Source: WHSW01 sp963821345 (GTDB lineage: Bacteria; Actinomycetota; Thermoleophilia; Solirubrobacterales; 70-9). From it: DNA of 64,000 nucleotides. Each line of letters starts with the position of its first letter. The stretch's first letter is position 1. The DNA lies in assembly GCA_963821345.1 (NCBI GenBank), contig CAWGDM010000001.1:1302001-1366000 (forward strand). Direction: 5' to 3'. A model generated the notes under the pieces. That model made no database searches. It had not been told where the DNA came from and saw nothing but the letters and a program-made list of their open reading frames with translations. Below, one piece after another: positions 17,400 through 27,043 of this stretch. The position numbers and the translations under genes were made by a program.

Positions 17400-19875
17400 G
17401 GCGACATTCTCTCCGTTGGGGCCTCGGCGACCGCTTCGAACTCGCCGGTCCGCGGCGTGTGCGTCGGCTCGGGCCCCTCGTCGGGCTCCAGGTCGGCGCC
17501 CTCGGGCAGCTCGAGCCGCTGCACGTAGGGCAGCTGCCAGGCGGCGCCGGCGATCCCGAGCCCGATCGCGACGCACAGCAGGGCGACGAACCACTGGCCG
17601 CCGGAGAGCACCGCGAGGTCGAAGAACTCGCGCACCGGGTCGATCGCGATGATCCCGGCGAAGATCGCCCCGAGGATCGCGATCAGCGCCAGCATGTAGC
17701 TCTGCACGGTGATGTGCTCGCGCCCGGGGCCGCGCTCGAGCAGGACGATGAAGCAGAGCCCGAGCACGATCAGGGTCGTGGTCGCCGCGGTCCGGCCCTC
17801 GTCCAGGGTGCCGCCGAAGACGCTGTCGACGAAGAAGAACGACAGCAGCGAGGCGATCCCCATTGCGATCCCGGCCGGGAACGCGAACGCGGCCAGCGCC
17901 CGCAGCAGCCGGCCCCGGTAGAGCGGCCCCTCGCTGGGCGCCAGCGCGAGCACGAACGAGGGGATGCCGATCGTCAGCAGGGCGGCGACGGTCAGCTGGC
18001 GCGGCAGGAACGGGAAGGTGAAGTCGAAGATCGCCGCGAGCAGGATCAGAAAGGCGGCGTAGACGGACTTGGTCAGGTACAGGCGCCCGAGGCGGTGGAT
18101 GTTGCGGGCGATCCGCCGCCCCTCGGTGACCGCGCGCGGCAGCATCGAGAACTGGTCGCGCAGCAGGACGATGTCGGCGACGCCCTTGGTGATCTGGCTG
18201 CCCGAGCCCATCGCGACCGCGAGCCGCGCCTGCTTCAGCGCCGGGACGTCGTTGACCCCGTCGCCGATCATCGCCGTGAACCGGCCGCGGTCGGCGAGCG
18301 CCGCGACCAGCGCCTTCTTCTGCTCCGGGGTGATCCGGCAGAAGACGGTGTTGCGAAGCGCGGCCTGGGCCAGACCGCCCTTGTCGGTCGGCAGGTCGGG
18401 CCCGTCGACCACGTGGGCGTCGGCGGGGACGCCGACCGCCTGGGCGACCGCGGTCACGGTCTCGCGGGCGTCGCCGGAGATCAGCTTCAGGTCGACCTGC
18501 TGGTCGCGCATGTAGGCGATCGTCTCGGCGGCGTCGGGGCGCATCGTCTCCTCGAGCACGACCAGGGCTCGCGGCTCCAGCGCCGGCGGCGGCTCCGAGG
18601 CCGGGTCCGAGGGCAGGCCGCCGCGCGCCTCGCCGAAGGCGATCACCCGCCGCCCGGCGCCGGTGTGCTCGGCGAGCGCCCGCTGCAGGCCCTCGGGCAG
18701 GGTCAGCGCGCCGGCCCGGGCGAGCACGTCGGGGCCCCGATCACGTAGCTGGAGCCGTTCAGGGTCAGCCCGCTCCACTTCCACTGCGACGAGAACGGGA
18801 CCTCGGCGGTCGGGCGCTCGGGGTGGGCTGGGTAGCGCTCGGCGATCGTCTCCAGGGTCCGGTTGCGCTCGCCGGCCGAGGCGGCGAAGGTGGCCAGCGC
18901 CCGCTCGGCCGCGGCCGGGGCGGCCGGGTCGGCGGCCTCGACCGCGATCAGCTTCAGGGTGCCGTCGGTGAGCGTGCCGGTCTTGTCGACGCAGATCGTG
19001 TCGACCGCGGCCAGCGCCTCGGTCGCCGCGATCTGCTGGACCAGGGTGTTCTGGCGCGCCAGGCGCACCGCGGCGACCGCGAGGGTGACGCTCAGCAGCA
19101 GCACGAGGCCCTCGGGGATCAGGGTGACGAGGCCGGCGGTCGCCTCCTGGGCCGCGTCGCGAAACGCCTTGTCGTGGGCGATGAACCCGAACAGGACGAT
19201 GATCGCGATCGGGATCATCGCCAGGGTCGTCGCCCGCAGCACCGTGTTGACCTCGACCTGAAGCGGCGACGGGGCGTGGCGGAACTCGCGCGCCTCGCCG
19301 GCGATCTTCTCCGCGTAGCTGTCCTCGCGGACCGCGTCGACCTCGTAGTGGCCCGAGCCCGAGATCCCGAACGAGCCCGAGAGGACCCGGTCGCCGACCC
19401 GCTTGCGGATCCCGTCGGATTCGCCGGTCAGCAGCGACTCGTCGACGGTCAGCCCGCGGGTGTCGACCACGGCCCCGTCGGCGACCAGCTGGTCGCCCGG
19501 CTCGACCCTGACGATGTCGCCCGGGACGACCTCGTTGGCGGTCAGCTCGACCAGGCGGCCGTCGCGGATCGCCTTCGCCCGCGGCGCGACCAGCAGCGCC
19601 AGGCGGTCGAGGGTCTCCTTGGCCCGCAGCTCCTGGCGGATCCCGATCGCCGAGTTGACCACCGCGATCAGCCCGAACAGGGCGTCGGCGAACAAGCCCA
19701 GCGCCAGCATGAGGACGAAGAAGACGGCGATGATCGCGTTGAAGAGGGTGAAGACGTTGGCGGTGACGATGCTCGCCACCGAGCGGCTGTTCGGCGGCTC
19801 GGGCTCGCCCAGCCGCGCGAGCCGGTGCTCAGCCTCGGCGCTCGAGAGCCCCTGGGTTACCGCTGCGGCCTCCAC
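17396..19875 (-). CDS. CtpE-like P-type cation ATPase, one frameshift
   Basis: ATP-driven cation pump, about 826 residues. In order: actuator loop with TVDESLLTGESDGI, the membrane motif LVTLIPEGLVLLLS (PEGL, as in the mycobacterial calcium-linked CtpE), phosphorylation site DTICVDKTGTLTDGT, hinge MIGDGVNDVPALKQA and a six-helix C-terminal membrane part. The frame breaks near 18735 at GSSYVIGAP/DVLARAG, exactly where a run of five C would restore it and only four are present, a typical homopolymer error. The start is GTG at 19875. Its stop overlaps the pyruvate kinase start. Confidence 0.88.
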
Positions 19876-19921
19876 CGCCCCATCTTTACAGGGGCGCCCG
19901 CGCGGTCGAGGCGGCGCCGCG

Positions 19922-20959
19922 TCAGGCGCCGGGCGGCGGCTGGAAGCGTCCGCGGAGCACCCCGGAACTCGAGGCCGCGGCCCCGGCCCCGGTCGCGGTT
20001 GCGCTGCGCCGGACGGCGATCCCGGTGACGATCTCGCGCACGATCCGCTCGGCGACCAGCGCCGTGACGTCGGCGGAGCCGACGGCCGTCGGGATCACCT
20101 CGACCACCTCGGCGCCGACGATCCGCAGCCGGGCCGCCAGCTCCCGACAGGCCCAGAGCAGATCGGACGAGGTCATCCCGCCGGGCTCCGGGGTCCCGGT
20201 TCCGGGCGCGAACGCCGGGTCGAGGACGTCGACGTCGACCGACAGGAACGTCGGCCCGTCGCCGGCGACCACCGCCGCGCGCTCGACCACCGCCGCGACC
20301 CCGAGCTCGCGGACGTCGTGCATGAACAGGCTGGTGATCCCGCGCTCTGCCTGCCAGGAGAACTCCTTCTCGCCGGGCCAGTAGCCGCGCAGGCCGATCT
20401 GGGCGTAGCGCTCGCCATCGACGTGGCCCTGCTCGACCAGCCGGTACATCGGCGTTCCGTGCGAGACCTCGACCCCGAACACCTCCTCGCCGGTGTCGGT
20501 GTGGGCGTCGAAATGGATCAGGCCCACCGGCCCATGAGCCTTGGCGCAGGCGCGGATGTCGGGCTCGGCGATCGAGTGGTCCCCGCCGAGCACGATCGGG
20601 ATCGCGCCCGCGGCGACCACCTCGCCGACCGTGCGCTCGATCCCCGCCGCCGAGCGGGCCGGGTCGGCCGGGACCACGGGGGCGTCGCCGTAGTCGACCA
20701 CCCGCAGCTCGGCAAAGCCGTCGATCCCGGCCTCCAGGTGGGGGCCGGGCGGGCAGCTCGCGGCGCGGATCGCGCGCGGGCCGAAACGGGTCCCGGGGCG
20801 GTCGGAGACCAGGTCGTCGGTAGGGGCGCCGACGATCGCGACGTCGGTACCGGGCAGCTCGGCCGCGTCCTCGGTGTAGGGCATGCCGCCGAAGCTGAGC
20901 AGCCCGGCGTAGTCGGGCTTGTCGCCGAGCGGTTGCCAGCGTTCGAGCGGATCGATCAC
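19922..20959 (-). CDS. Agmatinase/ureohydrolase family protein
   Basis: A 345-residue manganese enzyme of the arginase superfamily. Metal ligands are seen in VLGGDHSI (His), HFDAHTDTGEE (Asp, His, Asp) and SVDVDVLDPAFAPGTGTPEPGG (two Asp). The closest named activity is agmatinase (agmatine to putrescine and urea), but guanidino-acid hydrolases share these motifs. A GTG at 20959 is chosen because it begins the conserved N-terminus (IDPLERWQPLGDKPDYAGLL); longer upstream frames belong to an antisense shadow. A low-complexity Ala/Thr/Gly-rich tail (ATATGAGAAASSSG) ends the protein. Confidence 0.85.
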   Translation of the reverse strand: MIDPLERWQPLGDKPDYAGLLSFGGMPYTEDAAELPGTDVAIVGAPTDDLVSDRPGTRFGPRAIRAASCPPGPHLEAGIDGFAELRVVDYGDAPVVPADPARSAAGIERTVGEVVAAGAIPIVLGGDHSIAEPDIRACAKAHGPVGLIHFDAHTDTGEEVFGVEVSHGTPMYRLVEQGHVDGERYAQIGLRGYWPGEKEFSWQAERGITSLFMHDVRELGVAAVVERAAVVAGDGPTFLSVDVDVLDPAFAPGTGTPEPGGMTSSDLLWACRELAARLRIVGAEVVEVIPTAVGSADVTALVAERIVREIVTGIAVRRSATATGAGAAASSSGVLRGRFQPPPGA

Positions 20960-20985
20960 GGCCCGCGAATCTTGGCACCGGGCGG

Positions 20986-22425
20986 CTAAAGATGAAAGCG
21001 CCGATGGTGCTGGTGGTGCTGAAGCTGCTGCGGTGGCGGCTCGGCGGCCTGCTTGGGGCCGCGGACGAGCCACCAGGTGAGCACGGTGGCGATCGCGACG
21101 ACGACGATCGGCGGCCACAGCGAGGCGGCGACCGCGTCGGCCAGCTGGTCGGGGTCGGGCCGCCCGCCCGCGGGCAGGGTCCCCTGGAAGGCGGCAGCCG
21201 AGAGAGCCAGCAGCAGGGCCCCGGCGAGGCAGCGGTTCATCGCCAGCACGCCCGAGGCGATGCCGCTCTTGTCCTCCGGCATCGCCGCCATCGCCGCGGT
21301 CGACATCGGCGCGTAGACGAGCGCCAGCGAGATCCCGAAGCACAGATACCCGGGCATCAGCCGCGCGACGTCGGAGGCGTTCGCGAGCACGGCGAGCAGG
21401 ATCAACCCGACGAGCCCGACCACCATCCCGGTGCCCATCGTCGCCCGCGGGCCGAAGCGGGCGACCATCCGGCCCGAGAACGGCGAGAAGACGACCATCG
21501 GCGTGGTGATCGGCAGCACCAGCGCCCCGGCGGCCACCGCCGAGTAGCCGAGCCCGTCCTGCAGGAACTGCGGCTGAAAGAACATCACCGACCAGTAGGC
21601 GCCGACGAGCCCGAAGGCCGCCGCGCTCGCGCCCAGGTAGGGGCGGTTGCGAAACAGCGAGAAGTCGACCAGCGGCGCCTGCTTGCGGCGCTCGAGCACC
21701 CAGAAGCCTCCGAGCACGGCGATCCCGCCGGCCAGCAGCCCAAGCGTCCGCGCCGACTCCCAGCCCCAGGTATCGGCCTCGACCAGCGCGTAGACGATCG
21801 CGGTCAGCCCGGCCCCGAGCACGGCGACGCCGGGTATGTCGACGCGGGTCGCCGACGGATCGCGTGACTCCCAGCCGCGCGCGAGCAGAATCGCGACTCC
21901 AACGGTGATCACCGGCACGTTGACGAGGAAGATCCAGCGCCAGCTGGCGAGCTCGATCAGCGCCCCGCCGACCAGCGGCCCGATCGCCAGCGCGATCGCC
22001 GAGACCCCGGCCCAGATCCCGACGGCGCGGGCCCGGGTCTGGGGCGGGAAGGCGTCCACGGTCAGCGCCAGCGACAGCGACAGCAGCGCCGCGCCGCCGA
22101 TCCCCTGCACGACCCTGGCGACAACCAGGACGTCCGCCGAGCCGGCGGCCCCGGCGAGCAGCGAGCCGGCGGCGAAGATCGCCATCCCGGCGACGAACAC
22201 CAGCCGGCGCCCGCGGATGTCGCCGAGCCGCCCGGCGGTGACAACGGCCGCGGTCAGCGTCAGCAGATAGGCGTTCTGGACCCATTGCAGCTCGTCGAGC
22301 GAGGCGCCGAGGTCGCGGTGGATCGCGGGCAGGGCGAGCGTGACCACGGTCGAGTCGAGCATCAGCACGAACAGGCCGGTGCACGAACCGGCCAGCACCC
22401 ACCAGGGGTTTCTTCCGCCGCTCAA
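20986..22425 (-). CDS. MFS multidrug exporter, DHA2 (14-TM) type
   Basis: A 479-residue drug:proton antiporter. The first helix carries LFVLMLDSTVVTLALPAI, the DHA2 motif D1, followed by WVQNAYLLTLTAAVVTAGRLGDIRGRR with motif A. About fourteen hydrophobic segments are present, and the C-terminus is a soluble tail ending in a His/Gln-rich stretch (QQLQHHQHHRRFHL). The start is a TTG; no regulator is adjacent. The substrate cannot be inferred. It is divergent from the osmoprotectant ABC operon. Confidence 0.9.
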   Translation of the reverse strand: MSGGRNPWWVLAGSCTGLFVLMLDSTVVTLALPAIHRDLGASLDELQWVQNAYLLTLTAAVVTAGRLGDIRGRRLVFVAGMAIFAAGSLLAGAAGSADVLVVARVVQGIGGAALLSLSLALTVDAFPPQTRARAVGIWAGVSAIALAIGPLVGGALIELASWRWIFLVNVPVITVGVAILLARGWESRDPSATRVDIPGVAVLGAGLTAIVYALVEADTWGWESARTLGLLAGGIAVLGGFWVLERRKQAPLVDFSLFRNRPYLGASAAAFGLVGAYWSVMFFQPQFLQDGLGYSAVAAGALVLPITTPMVVFSPFSGRMVARFGPRATMGTGMVVGLVGLILLAVLANASDVARLMPGYLCFGISLALVYAPMSTAAMAAMPEDKSGIASGVLAMNRCLAGALLLALSAAAFQGTLPAGGRPDPDQLADAVAASLWPPIVVVAIATVLTWWLVRGPKQAAEPPPQQLQHHQHHRRFHL

Positions 22426-22485
22426 TGCGCCGCGAGAGAGTAGTCGCTTCCGCCCGGGGGTAGGATCGCCGCACGTGGACGAATC

Positions 22486-22524
22486 AGGCGCCTCAACAAC
22501 GGCGCGGCTCGGCTACGCCTCGCA
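22486..22524 (+). repeat. Dispersed intergenic repeat, copy C (shortened)
   Basis: Reads GGCGCCTCAACAACGGCGCG then GCTCGGCTACGCCTCGCA. Relative to copies A and B, 14 bases containing the central hairpin are missing, and the join is at a GGCT direct repeat. Just before it, TAGGAT at 22462-22467 could be a -10. Confidence 0.7.
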
Positions 22525-22528
22525 GGCG

Positions 22529-23709
22529 ATGCGCGCCAACGACGCCGGGGAGGCCGTCTCGGTCAGCTTCCGCGAGGCGACGAAGCGCTACCCGGGCAGC
22601 CAGACAGCGGCCGTCGACCGGCTCAGCCTCGAGGTCCCGGCGGGCCAGATCTGCGTCCTGGTCGGCCCCTCGGGGTGCGGCAAGACGACCGCGATGCGGA
22701 TGGCCAACCGGATGGTGGAGATCACCGAGGGCGACATCCTGATCGGCGAGCGCTCGGTGCGCGACCGCAGCCCGGCCGAGCTGCGGCGCGAGATCGGCTA
22801 CGTGATTCAGCAGATCGGCCTGTTCCCGCATCGGACGATCGGCGAGAACATCGCCACCGTCCCGAGCCTGCTCGGCTGGGACGCCGAGCGCTCGCGCGCC
22901 CGGGCCACCGAGCTCCTGGGCCTGATCGGGCTCGATGCCGAGATGGCCGACCGCTACCCGGCCCAGCTCTCGGGGGGCAGCAGCAGCGGGTCGGGGTCGC
23001 CCGCGCCCTGGCCGCCAACCCCGGGGTGATGCTGATGGACGAGCCGTTCGGGGCGGTCGACCCGATCAACCGCGAACGGCTGCAGAACGAGTTCCTGCGC
23101 CTGCAGGCGGAGCTGCGCAAGACGATCCTGTTCGTCACCCACGACATCGATGAGGCGATCAAGATGGGGGACCGGATCGCCGTCCTCAAGCAGGGAGGCA
23201 AGCTGGCCCAGTACGCCACCCCGGCCGAGTTGTTGATGGCCCCGGCCGACGGGTTCGTCGAGGATTTCGTCGGCGCCGATCGCGCGCTCAAGCGACTGGC
23301 GCTGCTGCGGGTCGCCGATATCGACCTCTGGCGGGCGCCGCTGGCCCACGTCGGCCAGGCGACCGCCGAGGTGCGGGCGAAGCTCGAGGGCGCCGAGGTT
23401 CCGCACGCGCTCCTGGTCGACTCCGAGCGCCGGCCGCTCGGCTGGCTTTCGCTCGCCGACCTCGAGGGTGAGATCGTGCCCGGGAAGGCCTCGAGCTCCC
23501 CCGAGCCGGTGCTCGAGCTCGAGGACGTGATGCGGGACGCGCTCTCCGATCTGCTGCAGGCCGAGACCCAGTACGCGCCGGTCGTCGACGCACGGGGGGC
23601 GATCGCGGGCGTGCTCTCGGTCGAGATCATCTCCGAGTTCCTGAACTCGCCCGACGCCCTCACCGACGAGCACCCGGCCGCTGAGCGGCCGCTCGCGGCG
23701 GCGGACTGA
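22529..23709 (+). CDS. opuCA: Osmoprotectant ABC transporter ATP-binding protein, one frameshift
   Basis: ATPase of a glycine betaine/carnitine/choline importer. Walker A is VGPSGCGKTTAMRM, the Q-loop region GYVIQQIGLFPHRTI, the signature LSGGQQQRVGVARAL, Walker B MLMDEPFGAVDP and switch His in FVTHDIDEA. The frame breaks inside the signature near 22975: six G are present where seven are needed, a homopolymer error. The C-terminus has CBS-like segments (VMRDALSDLLQAETQYAPVV), the usual ionic-strength or ligand sensor of OpuC-type ATPases. The start is placed at ATG 22529 by homology; an in-frame GTG at 22475, 7 bases after TAGGAT, would instead put repeat copy C inside the protein. Confidence 0.88.
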
Positions 23710-24518
23710 TGAGCCTCGCTCTGACCGCGTTGCTGCCGTTGGCCGCCGCCGGCGACGACTTCGTCCGCGAGCCCGGCCAGGGCGCGACCAGCTGCGTCGG
23801 GCGCAACGACTCGATCTGCTTCGGCTACATCTGGGATCACCTCGGCGACTACGTGACGCCGACCCTCGAGCACCTCGCGATCGTCTTCGCCTCGGTCGTG
23901 ATCGGGTTCGTGATCGCTTTTGGCTTGGTCGTGATCTCGCACCGCCGCCGCTGGCTGATCCCGACCTTCACCGGGATCACGGGCGTGATCTACACGATCC
24001 CCTCGATCGCGCTGTTCTTGCTGCTGCTGCCGATCAGCGGACGCGGCAACGTCACCGCCGTGATCGCGCTCTGCCTCTACACGCTGCAGATCATCTACCG
24101 CAACATCGTCACCGGGCTCGCCAACGTCCCGGGCGCGGCCAAGGACGCGGGGCGCGGGATGGGGATGACCGACCAGCAGCTGTTCCGAAAGGTCGAGATC
24201 CCGCTCGCGGTCCCCGAGATCATCGCCGGGGTGCGGATCGCGACCGTCTCGACCGTTGCGATCGCGAGCCTTGCGACGTTCGCCGGCGGCGGCGGGCTCG
24301 GCGAGCCGCTGTATTTCGCGATCCAGCAGGGCCTGTTCAAGACCGGGATCTTCGTCCCGACGGTGATCCTGCTGGGGATGGCGGTGCTGCTCGACCTCGT
24401 CCTGATGCTGATCCAGAGCCGGCTCTCGCGGTGGCGCGCGCCGCAGGCACCGGGCCAGGGGAGGGGCAGGAGCTTCAGGCGGCGGATTCTCGGCGCTGCG
24501 CAGGTGGATCCCGCATGA
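23709..24518 (+). CDS. opuCB: Osmoprotectant ABC transporter permease 1
   Basis: A 269-residue inner-membrane permease with about five to six helices. The ATPase-contacting EAA-like loop is VPGAAKDAGRGMGMTDQQLF followed by RKVEIPLAVPEIIAGVRIAT. The start ATG overlaps the TGA of the ATPase gene. Its first 50 residues form a short predicted external segment (AAAGDDFVREPGQGATSCVG) before the helices, which is longer than in typical OpuCB. It should pair with the second permease below. Confidence 0.9.
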   Translation: MSLALTALLPLAAAGDDFVREPGQGATSCVGRNDSICFGYIWDHLGDYVTPTLEHLAIVFASVVIGFVIAFGLVVISHRRRWLIPTFTGITGVIYTIPSIALFLLLLPISGRGNVTAVIALCLYTLQIIYRNIVTGLANVPGAAKDAGRGMGMTDQQLFRKVEIPLAVPEIIAGVRIATVSTVAIASLATFAGGGGLGEPLYFAIQQGLFKTGIFVPTVILLGMAVLLDLVLMLIQSRLSRWRAPQAPGQGRGRSFRRRILGAAQVDPA

Positions 24519-25243
24519 GCCTTCCGATTGCCGACATCTTCAGCTCGTTCGGCGGCGCGATCGACTTCATCTTCAGCCCTCGGATCGGCCCGGGCGGGGT
24601 CGAGGTCGGCGGGCTATCGGACGTCCTCGGTCTGCTGTGGACGCACGTCTGGATCAGCGTCCTCGCGCTCGCGGCCTCGGTTGCGGTCGCGCTCCCGTTC
24701 GGGGTCTGGTTCGGTCATCGCGGCTCGGGCGAGGGCATTGCGGTGGCGGTCGGCAATGCCGGCCGCGCGATCCCCGAGCTCGGCCTGATCGCGATCGTCG
24801 CGGCGTTCATCGGCGTCGGCGTGTTCAACCTGACGATCGCCCTGCTGGTCCTCGGGATCCCGCCGATCCTCACAAACACCTTCGTCGGCGTGCGCCAGGT
24901 CGATCGCGACGCGGTCGAAGCGGCGCGGGGGATCGGGATGACCGAGTGGGAGGTGGTGCGCAAGGTCGAGCTGCCGCTGGCGGTGCCGACGATCATGGCC
25001 GGGGTGCGCACCGGGGCGATCAACATCATCGCCACGGCGACGATCGCTCCCCTGGTCGGCGTCGTGACGCTCGGCGACTACATCATCAACGGCTCCAACT
25101 ACGGCTCCGAGGGGGTGCTCGCCGGGGCGATCCTGGTCGCCCTCCTGGCGCTCGCCTTCGAGCTCGCGCTGGCCGGGGTCCAGCGCCTGCTCACCCCGCG
25201 CGGGGTCGAGCTCGAGCGCCAGGCCGCACGGGTGATGGTCTAG
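24515..25243 (+). CDS. opuCD: Osmoprotectant ABC transporter permease 2
   Basis: A 242-residue permease paralogous to the preceding one. The EAA loop is VDRDAVEAARGIGMTEWEVV followed by RKVELPLAVPTIMAGVRTGA. ATG at 24515 overlaps the previous stop (ATGA), so an upstream in-frame start at 24431 is rejected. About six hydrophobic segments. Together with its partner it forms the membrane channel for glycine betaine-like solutes. Confidence 0.9.
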   Translation: MSLPIADIFSSFGGAIDFIFSPRIGPGGVEVGGLSDVLGLLWTHVWISVLALAASVAVALPFGVWFGHRGSGEGIAVAVGNAGRAIPELGLIAIVAAFIGVGVFNLTIALLVLGIPPILTNTFVGVRQVDRDAVEAARGIGMTEWEVVRKVELPLAVPTIMAGVRTGAINIIATATIAPLVGVVTLGDYIINGSNYGSEGVLAGAILVALLALAFELALAGVQRLLTPRGVELERQAARVMV

Positions 25244-25248
25244 GCGCA

Positions 25249-25254
25249 TAGGAT
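25249..25254 (+). promoter_or_regulatory. Candidate -10 hexamer TAGGAT for the binding-protein gene
   Basis: GCGCATAGGATTCGG lies 49 bases before the ATG at 25304. Here the leader is long enough to hold a GAGAGGGAGG ribosome binding site, unlike the other sites of this type. It would let the binding protein be made in excess over the membrane parts. Confidence 0.35.
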
Positions 25255-25303
25255 TCGGCCCCGTCCAAGGGGCACGTCCCACGAGAGGGAGGATTTCACT
25301 CCG

Positions 25304-26293
25304 ATGAGCACCCACCCCCGTCTACGAGCGCTGTTCGCGCTGCTCGCCGTCGTCGGCCTGACGATGGCGTTTGTCGCCTGCGGCAGCGACGACTCGTCCA
25401 CGAGCGCCGAGACGACCGGCGGCTCGAGTGACGCCAACCTGATCCAGTCGAACCCCGACAACGGCTCGATCAGCCTCACGGTCGGCTCGAAGAACTTCAC
25501 CGAGCAGTACATCCTCGGCGAGATCTACGCCCAGGGGCTGGAGGCGGCCGGCTACGACGTCTCCACCGATCTCAACCTCGGCGACGAGCAGGTGGCGCTG
25601 AAGGCGCTCCAGAGCGGCGACATCAGCGGCTATCCCGAGTACACCTCGACCGCGCTGACGTCGTTCTTCGACACTCCGCCCGAGGACGTTCCCGGCGATG
25701 CCCAGCAGGCCTACGAGGAGTCCAAGGACGACTTCGCGAACCTCGGCCTGGTCTCCTATCCGCCGACCCCGTTCTCGAGCGCGAACGCGGTCGGGATGCT
25801 CGCCTCGAAGGCCGACGAGCTCGGGATCACCAAGATCTCGGACCTCGCCGACCACCAGGACCTGACCCTGTACGGGTCGCCCGAGTGCCGCCAGCGGATC
25901 GACTGCCTGGCCGGCCTGGAGCAGTACTACGGCCTCGACGGCCTGCGTGACAACTTCACGCCGGTCGACATCGGCCTGCGGTACGACGTGCTCGACAAGG
26001 GCGACGCGGACCTGTCGATCATCTTCACGACCGACGCGCAGCTGTTCACCTCCAACGACTACGTCACCCTGGAGGACGACAAGGGTGTGCTGCCGGCCGG
26101 CAACGTGATCTTCATCGCCAGCCAGGACGCCGTCGACGAGGCCGGGCCGGACTTCGGCTCGACGATCGAGAAGGTCCAGGGCAACCTCTCGCTCGAGGTG
26201 ATGCAGGAGCTCAACGCCCGCGTCGACATCGACAAGGAGAAGCCCGCGCAGGCCGCCCAGGAGTACCTGCAGGAGTTCGGCTACATCGAGTAG
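25304..26293 (+). CDS. opuCC: Osmoprotectant-binding lipoprotein
   Basis: A 329-residue extracytoplasmic solute receptor of the OpuAC/ProX type. The signal peptide LFALLAVVGLTMAFVACGSD has a lipobox with the lipid-modified Cys at about residue 26, followed by a Ser/Asp-rich linker. The mature domain begins ISLTVGSKNFTEQYILGEIY, the family's first lobe, and continues with GDISGYPEYTSTALTSFF. It completes the four-gene importer (ATPase, two permeases, receptor). Dispersed element D1 follows 42 bases after the stop. Confidence 0.93.
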   Translation: MSTHPRLRALFALLAVVGLTMAFVACGSDDSSTSAETTGGSSDANLIQSNPDNGSISLTVGSKNFTEQYILGEIYAQGLEAAGYDVSTDLNLGDEQVALKALQSGDISGYPEYTSTALTSFFDTPPEDVPGDAQQAYEESKDDFANLGLVSYPPTPFSSANAVGMLASKADELGITKISDLADHQDLTLYGSPECRQRIDCLAGLEQYYGLDGLRDNFTPVDIGLRYDVLDKGDADLSIIFTTDAQLFTSNDYVTLEDDKGVLPAGNVIFIASQDAVDEAGPDFGSTIEKVQGNLSLEVMQELNARVDIDKEKPAQAAQEYLQEFGYIE

Positions 26294-26334
26294 CCGACAG
26301 CCGCTCGTCGTCCCAGGTCGGATAGCTGCCCTTC

Positions 26335-26365
26335 AGGGGGTGCGCCGGCACCCGGTAGGCCGCCA
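26335..26365 (+). repeat. 31-base hairpin element, copy D1
   Basis: Contains GGGTGCGCCGGCACCC, a 6-bp GC-rich stem with a four-base loop, then GGTAGGCCGCCA. A second copy at 29639-29669 differs at a single base in the loop. It lies after the OpuC operon and before the convergent usp gene; it could act as a terminator-like or dispersed element. Confidence 0.65.
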
Positions 26366-26401
26366 CTTGGTCTTTCCTCGGCCGCACAGGAGCCGGCTCG
26401 C

Positions 26402-26827
26402 TCAGTCCGCGGACGGAACTGCGAGCACGGGCCGCTTGGAGATGTGGAGCAGCTTGTGGGTCACGCTCCCGACCAGCAGACCGGCGAGGCTCGAGTGGCC
26501 GCGCGTGCCGGCGACTATGACGTCAGCGTCCGCGCGGTCGGCGATCTTGACGATGCCGGGGCCCGGGCCGCCGAGGACTTCGGTTCCAAACTCGGCGGTT
26601 GCGTCGACGCCATCGGCGGCAAGGGCGTCCGCCCGCGCCTTGATCTCGCCCCGGATCTTCTCCTCGTCGGCGTGAACCGGTGGCATGTCGCCCTTCGCCG
26701 CGATCCGCTCGTCGATGTGAGCGAGGATCAGCTTCGCCTGGTGCTCGCGGGCGAGGTCCACTGCGACCTGAACCGCTCTGTCCGCGGCGTCCGAGCCGTC
26801 GGTTGCGAGCACGATCGTCTTGAACAT
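26402..26827 (-). CDS. Universal stress protein, single domain
   Basis: A 141-residue UspA-fold protein. N-terminal MFKTIVLATDGSDAADRAV and C-terminal GTRGHSSLAGLLVGSVTHKL give the ATP-binding pattern G-2x-G-9x-G(S/T), so it is probably an ATP-binding Usp. Such proteins protect cells under starvation or low oxygen, and one in Mycobacterium tuberculosis promotes dormancy. ATG at 26827 is preceded by GGAGAT. Longer in-frame starts upstream lack the conserved pattern. A palindrome at 26916-26933 lies upstream in its regulatory region. Confidence 0.9.
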   Translation of the reverse strand: MFKTIVLATDGSDAADRAVQVAVDLAREHQAKLILAHIDERIAAKGDMPPVHADEEKIRGEIKARADALAADGVDATAEFGTEVLGGPGPGIVKIADRADADVIVAGTRGHSSLAGLLVGSVTHKLLHISKRPVLAVPSAD

Positions 26828-26915
26828 CAGATCTCCATTTCTGGTGGTTGACCTCGACTTCAACCATCTTGGGCTGCGGCCGCCTCGCGGGCATCCGGGT
26901 CCAGCGCCCGATCGG

Positions 26916-26933
26916 GCTCGGTAGCGACTACCG
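26916..26933. promoter_or_regulatory. Palindrome GGTAGCGACTACC, candidate operator
   Basis: GCTCGGTAGCGACTACCG contains the inverted repeat GGTAG-CGA-CTACC. A near copy, GCTCGGCTAGCGACTAC, is at 49484-49500 before the Ser/Thr kinase gene, and GATCGGGCTCGGTAG recurs at 38588-38602 near other usp genes. It is about 90 bases before the usp start, a plausible activator position. Confidence 0.4.
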
Positions 26934-27043
26934 CCGACATGCGCGAGCGCCACCGGCCGACAATTGAATAGGTACCGGCCACGGAGCCGATCTGTGGGTC
27001 GCTGACGATGTGGCCGGGGCCCACCGGCGGGACGATCCTCGGC

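Noticed and set aside
26335..26365. Element D1 as a known riboswitch
   Set aside because: The hairpin plus GGTAGGCCGCC does not match any riboswitch consensus I can recall, and it lies downstream of a gene, not before one.
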